NCBI GenBank assembly: GCA_003564775.1
Contig: PXEI01000167.1
Span: 1-6,610, forward strand
Source: Spirochaetaceae bacterium
GTDB taxonomy: Bacteria > Spirochaetota > Spirochaetia > DSM-27196 > SLAA01
Length of the DNA stretch: 6,610 nucleotides
Direction: 5' to 3'
The notes beneath the pieces were generated by a model. That model searched no databases, had not been told where the DNA came from, and saw only the letters and a list, made by a program, of their open reading frames with translations. Both the position numbers and the translations under genes were made by a program. Below are positions 6,586 to 6,610 of this stretch, in pieces (position 1 is the first letter of the stretch; each line of letters begins with the position of its first letter).

Positions 6586-6610
6586 TGGCGGCTTGGGTTC
6601 TGCCCCGCCA
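6586..6610 (+). terminator. Possible terminator stem at window edge (or start of a next gene)
   Basis: TGGCG (6586-6590) pairs with CGCCA (6606-6610), and inside it GGG (6595-6597) pairs with CCC (6603-6605) around a TTCTG loop, leaving GCTT bulged. It begins 5 bp after the TPR gene's stop, as an intrinsic terminator of the dehydrogenase-TPR operon would, but any T-run would lie beyond the window. Alternatively, the ATG at 6585 opens a frame with no stop to the edge (MAAWVLPR), but it has no well-spaced ribosome binding site. Confidence 0.4.

Overview
The window looks like ordinary chromosome from a bacterium of moderately high GC. It reads as Gram-negative because it encodes at least one exported tetratricopeptide-repeat (TPR) protein. 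A free-living spirochaete is my best guess, from the protein styles (NHL/transglutaminase/TPR fusion, secreted TPR protein with an '...GAQ' signal peptide end). That guess is weak, because no rRNA, tRNA or phylogenetic marker lies in the window.

Layout. (1) Positions 1-2196 (+) hold the 3' part of a large multidomain gene that is open to the left edge: the tail of an NHL-like beta-propeller, a helical linker, an Ig/CARDB-like beta domain, a transglutaminase-like domain with a Cys/His pair, and C-terminal TPRs. Its stop codon sits in a short 8-bp tandem repeat that places a TGA in each of the three frames. (2) Positions 2245-2415 (-) hold a convergent small gene for a 56-residue membrane protein with a strong ribosome binding site. 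(3) Positions 2416-2658 are a 243-bp divergent intergenic region with three imperfect 17-bp tandem repeats and GTGA/TCAC half-sites, followed by the likely promoter and leader of the next gene. (4) Positions 2659-5640 (+) hold a complete 993-residue NAD-dependent glutamate dehydrogenase of the ~115-kDa class best known from fungi and protists. (5) Positions 5651-6580 (+) hold a 309-residue exported TPR protein, 10 bp downstream and almost certainly in the same transcript. (6) The last 25 bases form a GC-rich inverted repeat, which is either a terminator cut by the window edge or the start of another gene.

How the parts fit. The dehydrogenase would oxidise glutamate to 2-oxoglutarate and ammonium in the cytoplasm, producing NADH, so it feeds amino-acid carbon into central metabolism. 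The repeat-rich region upstream is a plausible place to control it and perhaps the divergent small membrane protein gene. The exported TPR protein downstream has no obvious enzymatic link to glutamate breakdown, and a role in a periplasmic or envelope complex is a guess. The transglutaminase/TPR protein belongs to a separate transcription unit. I see no CRISPR array, insertion sequence, phage gene, tRNA or rRNA, and no clearly new multi-gene system. The points most worth a second look are the intergenic repeats, the eukaryote-like dehydrogenase paired with an exported TPR protein, and the domain architecture of the first gene.
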